Both the position numbers and the translations under genes were made by a program. 64,000 bases of DNA, taken from Luxibacter massiliensis. Its GTDB lineage: Bacteria; Bacillota; Clostridia; Lachnospirales; Lachnospiraceae. Positions 43,290 through 51,636 of the stretch are shown here, in pieces. The notes beneath the pieces were generated by a model. That model saw only the letters and a program-made list of their open reading frames with translations, had not been told where the DNA came from and searched no databases. Location: NCBI RefSeq assembly GCF_900604355.1, contig NZ_UWOE01000001.1, positions 248,001-312,000 on the forward strand, written 5' to 3'. Numbering within the stretch: the first letter of the stretch is position 1; every line of letters starts with the position of its first letter.

Positions 43290-44194
43290 TCTTTCTCGCT
43301 TTGAAAACAGAGGACGGCAGGATTACCGGAAAAATTTCATTTTATTGCCGGATGCTTGGTATCAGCCGGCAGGGCTTCTATAAATATCTCGCAAACAAAG
43401 ACCGTCCATGGAAGTACCAGGATCTGGCGGATGCCATGAAAGAAATCATCAGTGAGGATGAATGTAACGATACTTATGGACGGATCCGGATGTATCAGGC
43501 GCTGTTGCTGAAGCAGCCGGAGGGCGTACATATACCCAGTGAACGGACCGTATACCGGGTTATGGATCAGATCGGCCTGAGCCATCGGCCAAAGAGAAAG
43601 CCGAATGGACTTACAAAGGCAGACCGGGAAGCCATGAAATCGGATGATCTGTTGAAGCGGGATTTCCATTCAGATGCCCCATTAGAAAAATGTATTACAG
43701 ATATCACGGAGATTCCGGCGCGCAATGGGAAACTGTATGTATCTGCGATTTTCGACTGCTTTGATCTTAGCGTCCTCGGTCTGTCAATGGGGACAAACAT
43801 GAAAGCAGATCTGTGTATCCAAACACTGGAAAATGCCCTGACTGCATATCCCGCATTGGAAGGAGCGATCATCCACAGTGACCGTGGGACACAGTATACC
43901 AGTGAGTCTTACCGCCAGACCATCCGGGAGCACCACATCCACCAAAGCATGAACAGTGCAGGAGGACGCTGCCATGATAATGCACGCTGTGAGAGTATGT
44001 GGGCCAGAATGAAGACAGAGCTCCTTTATGACCGCTATGACACAAGGCAGATGACGGTAGAGGAATTAAAGGCGCTCATTTGGAGATACTTCCTCAGCTA
44101 CTGGAATAACCGGAGGATCTGCTCTGCCAATGGCGGGCTTCCTCCCATGATAAAACGCAGACAGTATTATGAGGATTTGGAACTGGTAGCATAG
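43286..44194 (+). CDS. IS3-family transposase OrfB (DDE integrase core)
   Basis: 302 residues. HTH_21 region near residues 50-95, then the rve core with the DDE residues: CITDITEI (first Asp), IIHSDRGTQYTSE (second Asp) and ARCESMWARMKTE (Glu), ending with YWNNRRICSANGGLPP. Full length, in the -1 frame relative to OrfA, so the element may be active. Confidence 0.93.
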   Translation: MIFLALKTEDGRITGKISFYCRMLGISRQGFYKYLANKDRPWKYQDLADAMKEIISEDECNDTYGRIRMYQALLLKQPEGVHIPSERTVYRVMDQIGLSHRPKRKPNGLTKADREAMKSDDLLKRDFHSDAPLEKCITDITEIPARNGKLYVSAIFDCFDLSVLGLSMGTNMKADLCIQTLENALTAYPALEGAIIHSDRGTQYTSESYRQTIREHHIHQSMNSAGGRCHDNARCESMWARMKTELLYDRYDTRQMTVEELKALIWRYFLSYWNNRRICSANGGLPPMIKRRQYYEDLELVA

Positions 44195-44407
44195 TCAGTG
44201 ATATCCTTGAAATAAATGTGTCAACTAATCTTGACAATATCAATAACAAGAAAGTGGCTGAACGATATCCAATTGAATTTTATATTTTGCGGCAGCTCCT
44301 TTTTCAGGCACTGACGCAGAGAATCATGTAAGTATTACCAGATAGTTTTGATTTACGGATAGACAGCAGGTAAAAGAATATATCACTTTTTAGGGGAGTT
44401 GCACAAG

Positions 44408-45721
44408 ATGATCAGAAAACAATTTGCTGCAAACGTTTTGCCCTCTATGCTGGCATTTGCATTTTCAGGTATATATGCTATTGTAGACGGCTGGTTCGTA
44501 GGCAGAAATATAGGGGATATCGGCCTGGCCGCTATAAATGTGGCATATCCTATTGTAGCCGTTATGCAGGCGGCAGGCACTGGGATTGGCATGGGGGGCG
44601 CTATTCAGATAGCCATCTGCCATGGCAGCGGTAAAAGGAAAGAGGAAAAAGCGTTTCTTGGCAATACACTTTTCATGCTTGTATTTTGCTGTGTACTGCT
44701 GACTATATTGCTTGGGGTTACTTATCCTGCAATTTTGTCGGCGTTTGGGGCAACGGGGGAACTGATGAATTATGCGGCTGATTATATTAGAATCTTAGTT
44801 TGGGGAGCATCCTTTCAGATTATGGGAACTGGATTACTGCCTATTGTCCGTAATTATCATGGCTCAGTTACCGCTATGGCAGCCATGATTATGGGATTCA
44901 GCACAAATGTAGTGCTGGACTGGCTGTTTGTATCTGTATATCAGAAGGGCGTTGCGGGGGCGGCGGCGGCCACATTGATCGGCCAACTTGTGACAGTCGT
45001 TCCCTGTGTGCTTTTCCTGTTCCTGAAAAGAATTTTTCATACGGCTGTTCTGCGGCCTGCCAAATCTGTGATATGCCGGATTCTACAGGTTGCCCTTTCC
45101 CCATTTGGCCTGACGCTCTTACCCAATATTGTTATTATCATCCTGAACAGAGGGGCATTAGCTTACGGTGGGGAACTGGCGGTATCCTGCTATGCTGTAG
45201 TAAGTTATGTAGTGTGTGTGGTTCAGCTGTTATTACAAGGGATAGGTGATGGATCCCAGCCCCTGATTGGCCTTTACCATGGGGCGCAAAATGAGGAGCT
45301 TGTGAAACAGGTTCGGAGAATGGCGTATATGTATGCTTTTTGCACATCTGCTGTATGTATGGCAGGGATATTCCTGCTCCGGCATAAAATTCCGGTATTT
45401 TTTGGTACATCAGAAACAGTGGCAGCAGAAGTGACAGATGTGCTTGTGGTTTTTATAGCGGGTTTTATATTTATTGCCTTTCTAAGAATCACAACCGCTT
45501 ATTTTTATGCTGTGAAGGATAATAAAAGCGCATATCTGCTTATTTACGGGGAACCCTGCGTTCTTGCCTTGCTTGTGGCTTTCGCCCTGCCAAGGTTTCT
45601 AGGCGTAGATGGAGTGTGGCTGTCTGTGCCGGTAAGCCAGGCAGTTCTTGCGGCTATCGGATTTATGCTGTTATGGAGAGGGAAGCAGAAAAAGGAAAGT
45701 GACGGACAGGAATCCATGTGA
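44408..45721 (+). CDS. MATE-family efflux transporter
   Basis: About 437 residues with 12 membrane helices. N-terminal FSGIYAIVDGWFVGRNIGDIGLAAINVAYP and AGTGIGMGGAIQIAI, and the repeat-half VCVVQLLLQGIGDGSQPLIGLYHGA, are MATE signatures. It exports drugs or metabolites with Na+ or H+ exchange. The ATG at 44408 lies 8 nt after AGGGGAG; the TTG at 44399 overlaps that site. Substrate unknown. Confidence 0.9.
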   Translation: MIRKQFAANVLPSMLAFAFSGIYAIVDGWFVGRNIGDIGLAAINVAYPIVAVMQAAGTGIGMGGAIQIAICHGSGKRKEEKAFLGNTLFMLVFCCVLLTILLGVTYPAILSAFGATGELMNYAADYIRILVWGASFQIMGTGLLPIVRNYHGSVTAMAAMIMGFSTNVVLDWLFVSVYQKGVAGAAAATLIGQLVTVVPCVLFLFLKRIFHTAVLRPAKSVICRILQVALSPFGLTLLPNIVIIILNRGALAYGGELAVSCYAVVSYVVCVVQLLLQGIGDGSQPLIGLYHGAQNEELVKQVRRMAYMYAFCTSAVCMAGIFLLRHKIPVFFGTSETVAAEVTDVLVVFIAGFIFIAFLRITTAYFYAVKDNKSAYLLIYGEPCVLALLVAFALPRFLGVDGVWLSVPVSQAVLAAIGFMLLWRGKQKKESDGQESM

Positions 45722-45846
45722 TTAACCCGTGCAGGCATGTGGTATAATTAAAATAAATCAGGCCGGAGCAGGCCCTGAATATGGAGATGATTTCTATAAA
45801 CCGTCAAAGACACTCCGGTAAAAACGATGGAAAAGAGGTGGCTGAA

Positions 45847-46431
45847 ATGACAAGGCTGGAACAGCAGCTTGAATTTATCAGGGAGATCGACAAAGTAAAA
45901 AATATTTACCGGCAGACATACCTGGCAGACGGGGAGCGGAAGGAAAATGATGCCGAGCATTCATGGCATATTGCTGTTATGGCTGTGCTTTTAAAAGAGT
46001 ATGTCCCGGAGGCAGATATCTTGAAAGCCATAATCATGGTTTTAATCCATGACTTGGTAGAAATTGATGCCGGGGACACATATGCATATGATATGAAAGG
46101 GGCGGAAACGAAGAGGCAGAGGGAGGTCAAGGCTGCAGAACGGATATTTGGCTTGCTTCCAGATGACCAGGGCAGTACTTTCCGGGAACTGTGGGAAGAG
46201 TTCGAGGCGTATGAGACAGCAGAGGCAAAATATGCCCACTTGCTGGACAACTTTCAGCCTCTGCTGTTAAATGATGCATCCGGCGGAAAGAGCTGGAGTG
46301 AGCACGATGTGCAGAAGTCCTGGATATATAAAAGAAATGAAAAAATAGGCGAGACATCGGCAGAAATATGGAAATGTATGCAGGAGATTGTGGATAAGCA
46401 TATTAAAAAGGGAAATGTACGGGACTGCTAA
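45847..46431 (+). CDS. HD-domain hydrolase (YfbR/HDDC2-like)
   Basis: About 194 residues. HD motif residues are spread as expected: DAEHSWHIAVMA (first His), VLIHDLVEIDAGD (HD pair) and a later Asp in LLDNFQP. These proteins are phosphohydrolases, often 5'-deoxynucleotidases in the YfbR branch. The ATG at 45847 follows GAGGTGG; the longer frame from 45781 adds 22 unrelated residues. Short gap to the sirtuin gene suggests a shared transcript. Confidence 0.85.
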   Translation: MTRLEQQLEFIREIDKVKNIYRQTYLADGERKENDAEHSWHIAVMAVLLKEYVPEADILKAIIMVLIHDLVEIDAGDTYAYDMKGAETKRQREVKAAERIFGLLPDDQGSTFRELWEEFEAYETAEAKYAHLLDNFQPLLLNDASGGKSWSEHDVQKSWIYKRNEKIGETSAEIWKCMQEIVDKHIKKGNVRDC

Positions 46432-46487
46432 ATGGACATGCTGCCTTTGAATATAGTATGGTGTTAGAAAGCCGGGGAGGAAAAGAG

Positions 46488-47213
46488 ATGTATGTAGAAG
46501 AAGTGGAGCGTCTGCAAAATATTATAGGCCAAAGTGAGAATATTGTATTTTTTGGCGGGGCAGGTGTATCAACAGAAAGTAATATTCCAGATTTTAGAAG
46601 TGCTGATGGAATATACCACCAAACCTATAAGTATTCCCCCGAGCAGGTAGTCAGCCACAGTTTCTTTGTATCTCATACAGAAGCCTTTTATGACTTCTAT
46701 AAAGAGAAGATGATGCTGTTAGAGGCGAAGCCTAACCCGGCCCATAGAAAACTGGCCCTCCTTGAGCAAGCGGGAAAGCTCAGGGCAGTTATCACGCAGA
46801 ATATAGACGGCCTGCACCAGGCGGCAGGCAGTAAAAATGTATTTGAGCTTCATGGAAGTATCCACCGGAACCATTGTATGGACTGCGGCAGGTTTTACGA
46901 TGCTCACTATGTAAAAGGCTCAAAAGGGATTCCGCGCTGCGAATGTGGAGGGATCATTAAGCCAGATGTGGTACTTTATGAAGAAGGACTTGACACAGCG
47001 ACAATACAAGGGGCAATAGAGGCTATTACAGGTGCGGACACCTTGATTATAGGCGGCACCTCTTTAGTTGTGTACCCGGCTGCAGGATTCATAGATTACT
47101 TTCATGGCAGATACTTGGTGGTGATCAATAAATCAGAAACTGCCCGCCCGGTGAAGGCGGATTTAATGATCAATGGGCCCATAGGGGAAGTATTTTCACA
47201 AATTAAAATATAA
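46488..47213 (+). CDS. NAD-dependent protein deacylase (sirtuin)
   Basis: About 241 residues. NAD site FFGGAGVSTESNIPDFRS, TQNIDGLHQAAG, the catalytic His in VFELHGSIHRNHC, the zinc ligands CMDCG and CECGG, and GGTSLVVYPAAG. It removes acyl groups from lysine, possibly acting on metabolic enzymes. The ATG at 46488 is preceded by GGGGAGG; the upstream frame start at 46458 is unsupported. Confidence 0.94.
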   Translation: MYVEEVERLQNIIGQSENIVFFGGAGVSTESNIPDFRSADGIYHQTYKYSPEQVVSHSFFVSHTEAFYDFYKEKMMLLEAKPNPAHRKLALLEQAGKLRAVITQNIDGLHQAAGSKNVFELHGSIHRNHCMDCGRFYDAHYVKGSKGIPRCECGGIIKPDVVLYEEGLDTATIQGAIEAITGADTLIIGGTSLVVYPAAGFIDYFHGRYLVVINKSETARPVKADLMINGPIGEVFSQIKI

Positions 47214-47232
47214 GGCAAAGAGAGAGAGGTAT

Positions 47233-48642
47233 GTGGGATTGTATGCAGAGATTATTGGAACCTTAAGTAACTGGCTGTACAGCTATATTTTGATTATCCT
47301 GCTTGTCGGGGCAGGTATTTATTTTACAGTCAGAACGAAGTTTGTACAGTTTAAATGTCTGAAAGAGGCATTTAAAGTAGTGCTGGAGCCGAAGTCAGAT
47401 GAGAAATCAATCTCTTCCTTCCAGGCGTTGATGGTATCTACCGCGTCCAGGGTGGGGACAGGCAACATCGCAGGAATTTCTACGGCTCTCTGTATTGGCG
47501 GCGCAGGGGCCATGTTCTGGATGTGGCTGATTGCCCTGCTTGGAAGCGCATCAGCGTTTGTGGAGAGTACGCTGGCACAGATATATAAGCGGAAAGCTGC
47601 AGATGGAGGCTCCTACGGGGGGCCTGCATATTATATTCAGGCAGTCCTTAAGAAAAGGTGGCTTGGCGTTTTATTTGCAGTATGTCTGATTGCAACTTAT
47701 ATGGGCGGGTTCAATATGGTTGCGTCGTTTAATATTGCAGATTCTTTCCGCAGATATGATTTCTATCGGCCTGGAGTGACTCCTATTATTGTGGGGATTG
47801 TGCTTGCATTTATTTTTGGTTTGTGTATTTTCGGGGGAAGCAAGCGTATTTCCAGGATTACAGAAGTAATTGTCCCAGCAATGGGCGTGTTTTATCTGGC
47901 TGTCTCTTTATTTATTGTGGTAAGCCACCTGAATTTGCTTCCGGGAGTGATAGCTGCCATTTTTAAAGGGGCATTTGATATTCCGGCAATTTTTGGCGGA
48001 TTCGCTGGTTCCGCCGTGATGCAGGGGATTAAAAGAGGACTCTTTTCAAATGAAGCCGGGGTTGGTTCGGCCCCTAATGCTGCTGCTTCTGCCGGAGTAT
48101 CCCACCCAGTAAAGCAAGGGTTGGTACAGATGCTTTCTGTGTATATAGATACCATTTTGATCTGCAGTGCCACGGGATTTATGCTGTTATGTTCCGGTGT
48201 AGGGCCCACAGAGACTATGGCCGGGATGCCTTATGTACAGGAGGCCGTGGCCGGCTCTCTGGGAGGCTTTGGGACAATCTTTATTACAGTGGCATTATTT
48301 CTTTTTGCATTTACAACATTAATTGGTAATTTCTATTATGCGGAGATGGGACTGCGCTATATATGCAATAAGGTGCCAGAGAAAGGAATCCTCAATGTGT
48401 TCCGCATGTGTGCAGTTTTGATTGTATGTGCTGGCGCTACAATGGATTTTAGTGTGGTGTGGGATACTGCAGATGTACTGATGGGATTGATGGCTTTGAT
48501 CAACCTTCCAGTTATTATTCTTTTGGGAGGGCCGGCCCTGCATTGTATGCAGGATTATCTGAAACAGAAAAAAGAAGGGAAGAATCCTGTATTTAGAGCC
48601 AAGGATATAGGATTAAAGACGAAGACAGATTTTTGGAATTGA
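47233..48642 (+). CDS. Sodium:alanine/glycine symporter (AGCS family)
   Basis: 469 residues with about 10-11 helices. The AGCS signature ASRVGTGNIAGISTALCIGGAGA and the later GLFSNEAGVGSAPNAAASA are clear. It imports alanine or glycine with Na+. GTG at 47233 or TTG at 47239 could be the start; the latter is better spaced from AGAGAGG. It follows the sirtuin gene closely and is ended by a strong hairpin. Confidence 0.92.
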   Translation: MGLYAEIIGTLSNWLYSYILIILLVGAGIYFTVRTKFVQFKCLKEAFKVVLEPKSDEKSISSFQALMVSTASRVGTGNIAGISTALCIGGAGAMFWMWLIALLGSASAFVESTLAQIYKRKAADGGSYGGPAYYIQAVLKKRWLGVLFAVCLIATYMGGFNMVASFNIADSFRRYDFYRPGVTPIIVGIVLAFIFGLCIFGGSKRISRITEVIVPAMGVFYLAVSLFIVVSHLNLLPGVIAAIFKGAFDIPAIFGGFAGSAVMQGIKRGLFSNEAGVGSAPNAAASAGVSHPVKQGLVQMLSVYIDTILICSATGFMLLCSGVGPTETMAGMPYVQEAVAGSLGGFGTIFITVALFLFAFTTLIGNFYYAEMGLRYICNKVPEKGILNVFRMCAVLIVCAGATMDFSVVWDTADVLMGLMALINLPVIILLGGPALHCMQDYLKQKKEGKNPVFRAKDIGLKTKTDFWN

Positions 48643-48710
48643 TACAGACAGAATAAATATGACTGTCGAAGAAGAGGGTTTATCCCTCAGCATTGCTGTT
48701 AAGGCATGTA

Positions 48711-48756
48711 AGGCCAGCAAGCTCTCATATTGAGGGGGTGCTGGCCTCTCGTTTTA
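48711..48756. terminator. Terminator between convergent genes
   Basis: AGGCCAGCA (48711-48719) pairs exactly with TGCTGGCCT (48739-48747), then CTCGTTTTAC. It lies between the 3' ends of the symporter and the minus-strand methyltransferase. Confidence 0.75.
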
Positions 48757-49620
48757 CAAAATATCTTTTTCCCAACGTCCAGAAGCTCCACAGGGGAGTG
48801 TAAGCCGGCTGTGCTTTACCGGAAGTCCTATTTCCTGCGCGTCCACTGTCCCGCCCCATTTTTTCAATTCTGTGGCAATCATATAGGACAGAACAGCAGG
48901 AGCTAACCCAGTTGTATAAGAGTTTATTAGAAAAAACAGGGCATCTTTGGATAAAACTTGGGTACAGAGTTTAATAAATGGATGTATCATATCCTCGATT
49001 TTCCATATTTCACCCTTAGGGCCCCTTCCATAAGAGGGGGGATCCATAATAATTGCATCATAAGTGTTTCCCCGGCGTATCTCCCGCTCCACAAATTTGA
49101 CACAGTCATCTACCAGCCAACGTATGGGGGCGTCTTCTAATCCAGAGGCCAGCGCGTTTTCCCTGGCCCATGCAACCATTCCTTTGGAGGCATCCACATG
49201 GGTAACTTGTGCGCCGGCAGAGGCTGCGGCCAGCGTGGCGCCGCCTGTGTAGGCGAAAAGGTTCAATACCCGGACAGGCCTGTGTGCCCCCTGTATTTTT
49301 GAAGAAAACCAATCCCAATTTACAGCCTGCTCCGGGAATAATCCTGTATGTTTGAAATTAAAAGGCTTCAAGTTAAAAGTAAGGCTGCCATAGCAAATCT
49401 TCCATTGGTGGGGAAGGTCAAAAAACTCCCATTCCCCGCCGCCTTTTTTACTGCGGTGATAATGGCCATTGGGGCGCTTCCATCCAGAATGCTCCCTGGG
49501 GGTGTCCCAAATTACCTGCGGGTCAGGGCGAATAAGAAGATAATCCCCCCAGCGCTCCAGCTTCTCCCCCTGAGAACAATCTATCACTTCATAGTCTTTC
49601 CACTTGTCTGCAATCCACAT
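48754..49620 (-). CDS. Class I SAM-dependent methyltransferase (RlmI/RlmK-like)
   Basis: About 288 residues. The SAM-binding motif VLNLFAYTGGATLAAASAGA, acidic VTHVDASKGMVAWARENA, and the catalytic-type IIMDPPSYGRGPKG motif match the RlmI/RlmK group of 23S rRNA methyltransferases (COG1092), without an N-terminal PUA domain. The ATG at 49620 follows AGAGGATAAA; the frame from 49683 extends into a region without a site. Substrate is likely an RNA base but unproven. Confidence 0.85.
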   Translation of the reverse strand: MWIADKWKDYEVIDCSQGEKLERWGDYLLIRPDPQVIWDTPREHSGWKRPNGHYHRSKKGGGEWEFFDLPHQWKICYGSLTFNLKPFNFKHTGLFPEQAVNWDWFSSKIQGAHRPVRVLNLFAYTGGATLAAASAGAQVTHVDASKGMVAWARENALASGLEDAPIRWLVDDCVKFVEREIRRGNTYDAIIMDPPSYGRGPKGEIWKIEDMIHPFIKLCTQVLSKDALFFLINSYTTGLAPAVLSYMIATELKKWGGTVDAQEIGLPVKHSRLTLPCGASGRWEKDIL

Positions 49621-49729
49621 AATTTTATCCTCTTTCTTTTTGGAATGTCTGTTCGTATGATTAAACAGGCAAAAACTATACATATCATCTCATAAACAGT
49701 TATTTTTTTCAACAGAGAGATAAAATCTG

Positions 49730-49758
49730 TTTACCTAAAGCTAAGTCAGTGATAGAAT
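49730..49758 (+). promoter_or_regulatory. Promoter of the yedF-selD-selAB operon
   Basis: TTTACC (49730-49735), 17 nt, TAGAAT (49753-49758), 36 bp before the yedF start. Confidence 0.6.
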
Positions 49759-49793
49759 ATATCTATAAGTGCTTCAGGAAGGAGAATTTAAAT

Positions 49794-50411
49794 ATGATAA
49801 CAGTTAACGCTATGGGGGACGCATGCCCGATCCCCGTAATTAAGACGAAAAAGGCAATGCAGGAAGTAACAGGCGATGAAGTGTTGGAGGTGCTGGTTGA
49901 TAACGAGATAGCCGTCCAGAATGTGACTAAAATGGCATCCAGTGAAGGCGGCCAGGTTACGTCTGAGAAAATTGGGGAGAATCAATTTAAGATTACAGTA
50001 AAAGTAAGCCAGACGGCCGGCAGAAAAGAATCAGCAGACTACAAGGAGGAAATACAGTGTATGCCTGACAGGAGAAAAAATACAGTTGTGGTTATTAGTT
50101 CTGACCGCATGGGGAGCGGAGATGATGAACTTGGAAAAGTGCTTATGAAAGGGTTTATTTTTGCAGTTTCAAAGTTGGACGAGCTGCCATCGGCTATGCT
50201 GTTTTATAATGGAGGGGCTACGCTGACAGCAGAGGGTTCTGAATCTTTGGAGGATTTAAAAGATCTGGAGGCCCAGGGCGTAGAGATCATGACATGTGGT
50301 ACCTGCCTGGATTATTACGGATTGAAAGAAAAGCTAGAGGTGGGGACAGTGACAAACATGTACAGTATCGTAGAAAAAATGAATCAGGCAGAAAGGATTC
50401 TGCGCCCATAA
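49794..50411 (+). CDS. yedF: Selenium metabolism protein YedF
   Basis: 205 residues in two parts. An N-terminal SirA/TusA-like domain has the CPxP motif at Cys11 (MGDACPIPVIKTKKAM). A C-terminal DsrE-like domain has VVISSDRMGSGDDELGKVLMKGFI and TCGTCLDYYG. YedF co-occurs with Sec and selenouridine systems and is proposed to carry reactive selenium. GGAAGGAG precedes the ATG. First gene of the selenium operon, 28 bp before selD. Confidence 0.92.
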   Translation: MITVNAMGDACPIPVIKTKKAMQEVTGDEVLEVLVDNEIAVQNVTKMASSEGGQVTSEKIGENQFKITVKVSQTAGRKESADYKEEIQCMPDRRKNTVVVISSDRMGSGDDELGKVLMKGFIFAVSKLDELPSAMLFYNGGATLTAEGSESLEDLKDLEAQGVEIMTCGTCLDYYGLKEKLEVGTVTNMYSIVEKMNQAERILRP

Positions 50412-50439
50412 AGGATAGTGTGGAAGGAGGAAAAGGGAC

Positions 50440-51489
50440 ATGAACAAGGGAAAGGACGTACGTCTGACACAGATGGCAAAAACGGCAGGATGAGCAGCTA
50501 AAATTGGTCCTGAGACCCTTGCCCAGGTTCTGGGTAAGCTGCCTGAATTTTATGATGAGAACCTTATAGTTGGAATTGAGACATCTGACGATGCCGCAAT
50601 CTATAAAGTGACGGATGAAATTGCCATGATACAGACGGTAGATTTCTTTACTCCGATTGTAGATGACCCTTATACCTTTGGGCAGATTGCAGCAGCCAAC
50701 TCTCTGAGCGATGTGTATGCCATGGGAGGAGAACCAAAGGTGGCCTTAAATATAGTAGGCTTTCCCAATTGTCTGGATCCGGAAATATTAGGTGAGATTT
50801 TGAGAGGCGGAGCGGACAAGGTAAAGGAAGCAAGAGCGGTTTTAGTAGGCGGGCATTCTGTACAGGATGAGGAACCTAAATATGGCCTGAGTGTCTCCGG
50901 TTTTGTGCATCCGGACAAGATATATAAGAATTATGGCTGCCAGCCGGGAGATGCCCTTATCCTGACGAAGCAGATTGGCAGCGGTATTATAACAACGGCC
51001 GTGAAAGGTGGGATGGCCTCTGTGCAGGCTGAGAAAGAAGTAATTACAGTGATGGCTTCTCTTAACCAGAAAGCTGCAGAAGCCGCTAAAGGATTTACTG
51101 TACATGCATGTACAGATATTACTGGGTTTGGCCTGCTCGGACACTGTGCGGAGATGGCATCCGCCAGTGATGTAACGCTGGAGATTCACGTAGAAGATGT
51201 GGCTTATATGGAGGATGCCCCCGGATATGCTAAGATGGGACTTGTACCGGCAGGGGCCTATAAAAACAGAGAACATAGCGGAGAATTTGTAGATATGGGG
51301 TCTGTGGACGAATATTATACAGATATGCTCTATGACCCACAGACATCAGGCGGCTTGCTTTTTAGCATTCCTCAAAATGAGCTTGGAGAATTCCTCGCAG
51401 AACTAACAGATAAGAAACTGGATACGAAGGTCTCTGTAATAGGGCGTGTCCTTGAGAAATCAGACAAACTGATACGGCTGATGCCTTAG
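50440..51489 (+). CDS. selD: Selenide, water dikinase, itself a selenoprotein (Sec18)
   Basis: 349 residues when the in-frame TGA at 50491-50493 is read as selenocysteine; a standard caller starts only at 50608 and loses 56 residues. Codons before the TGA read MNKGKDVRLTQMAKTAG, and after it AAKIGPETLAQVLGKL, matching the SelD catalytic region where Sec or Cys normally stands before the conserved Lys. Later motifs include TSDDAAIYK, VGGHSVQDEEPKYGLS and DITGFGLLGH. It makes selenophosphate from selenide and ATP. GGAAGGAGG lies before the ATG at 50440. A hairpin follows the TGA. Confidence 0.94.
50491..50543 (+). promoter_or_regulatory. Bacterial SECIS hairpin of selD
   Basis: Directly after the UGA, GCAGCT (50494-50499) pairs with AGCTGC (50536-50541), and an upper stem pairs CCTGAGACC with GGTTCTGG with bulges around the loop CTTGCCCA. 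Position and size fit the bacterial SECIS bound by SelB. Confidence 0.7.
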
Positions 51490-51636
51490 ATTGTATCTGA
51501 CAATTTACTGTACCCATCTGACAGTCCATTTTTGGTGCTGTGTATCAGCCAGACATGCTAATTATCAAACATGGCCAGCCGGTGAGATATTTAGATAGAA
51601 ATATAAATAATTGATAGAAGGAGCCTGTATAAAAAG

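Larger units (their letters stand above)
42879..44236 (+). mobile_element. IS3-family insertion sequence
   Basis: About 1358 bp with orfA and orfB. Near-terminal inverted repeats AGTTGACAGCTTATTCTCAA (left) and, on the minus strand, AGTTGACACATTTATTTCAA (right) match at about 22 of 29 positions. The proposed outer limits run from TG to CA and are flanked by the direct repeat ATATCAATA (42870-42878 and 44237-44245). Nine bases is longer than the 3-5 typical of IS3 elements, so the exact ends carry some doubt. Both reading frames look intact. Confidence 0.75.
42838..44299. mobile_element. Small inverted-repeat (MITE-like) element split by an IS
   Basis: Left end GGGGTTGTTGCAAAATAA (42838-42855) and right end TATATTTTGCGGCAGCTCC (44281-44299) are inverted and match the ends of a similar element at 60085-60176 (GAGCTGTTACAAAA / TTTTGCAACAGCTC). 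With the IS and one copy of the 9-bp duplication removed, the two parts make about 95 bp, against 92 bp for the other copy, and share scattered interior identity. Confidence 0.6.

Noticed and set aside
43250..43290. Programmed -1 frameshift site between orfA and orfB
   Set aside because: Only GCAAAAACC is present, not a classical A6G/A7 slippery site; ATGA overlap gives a simpler coupling explanation.
50608..51489. selD starting at the ATG at 50608
   Set aside because: This removes the catalytic N-terminus. The true start is 50440 with a Sec codon at 50491.
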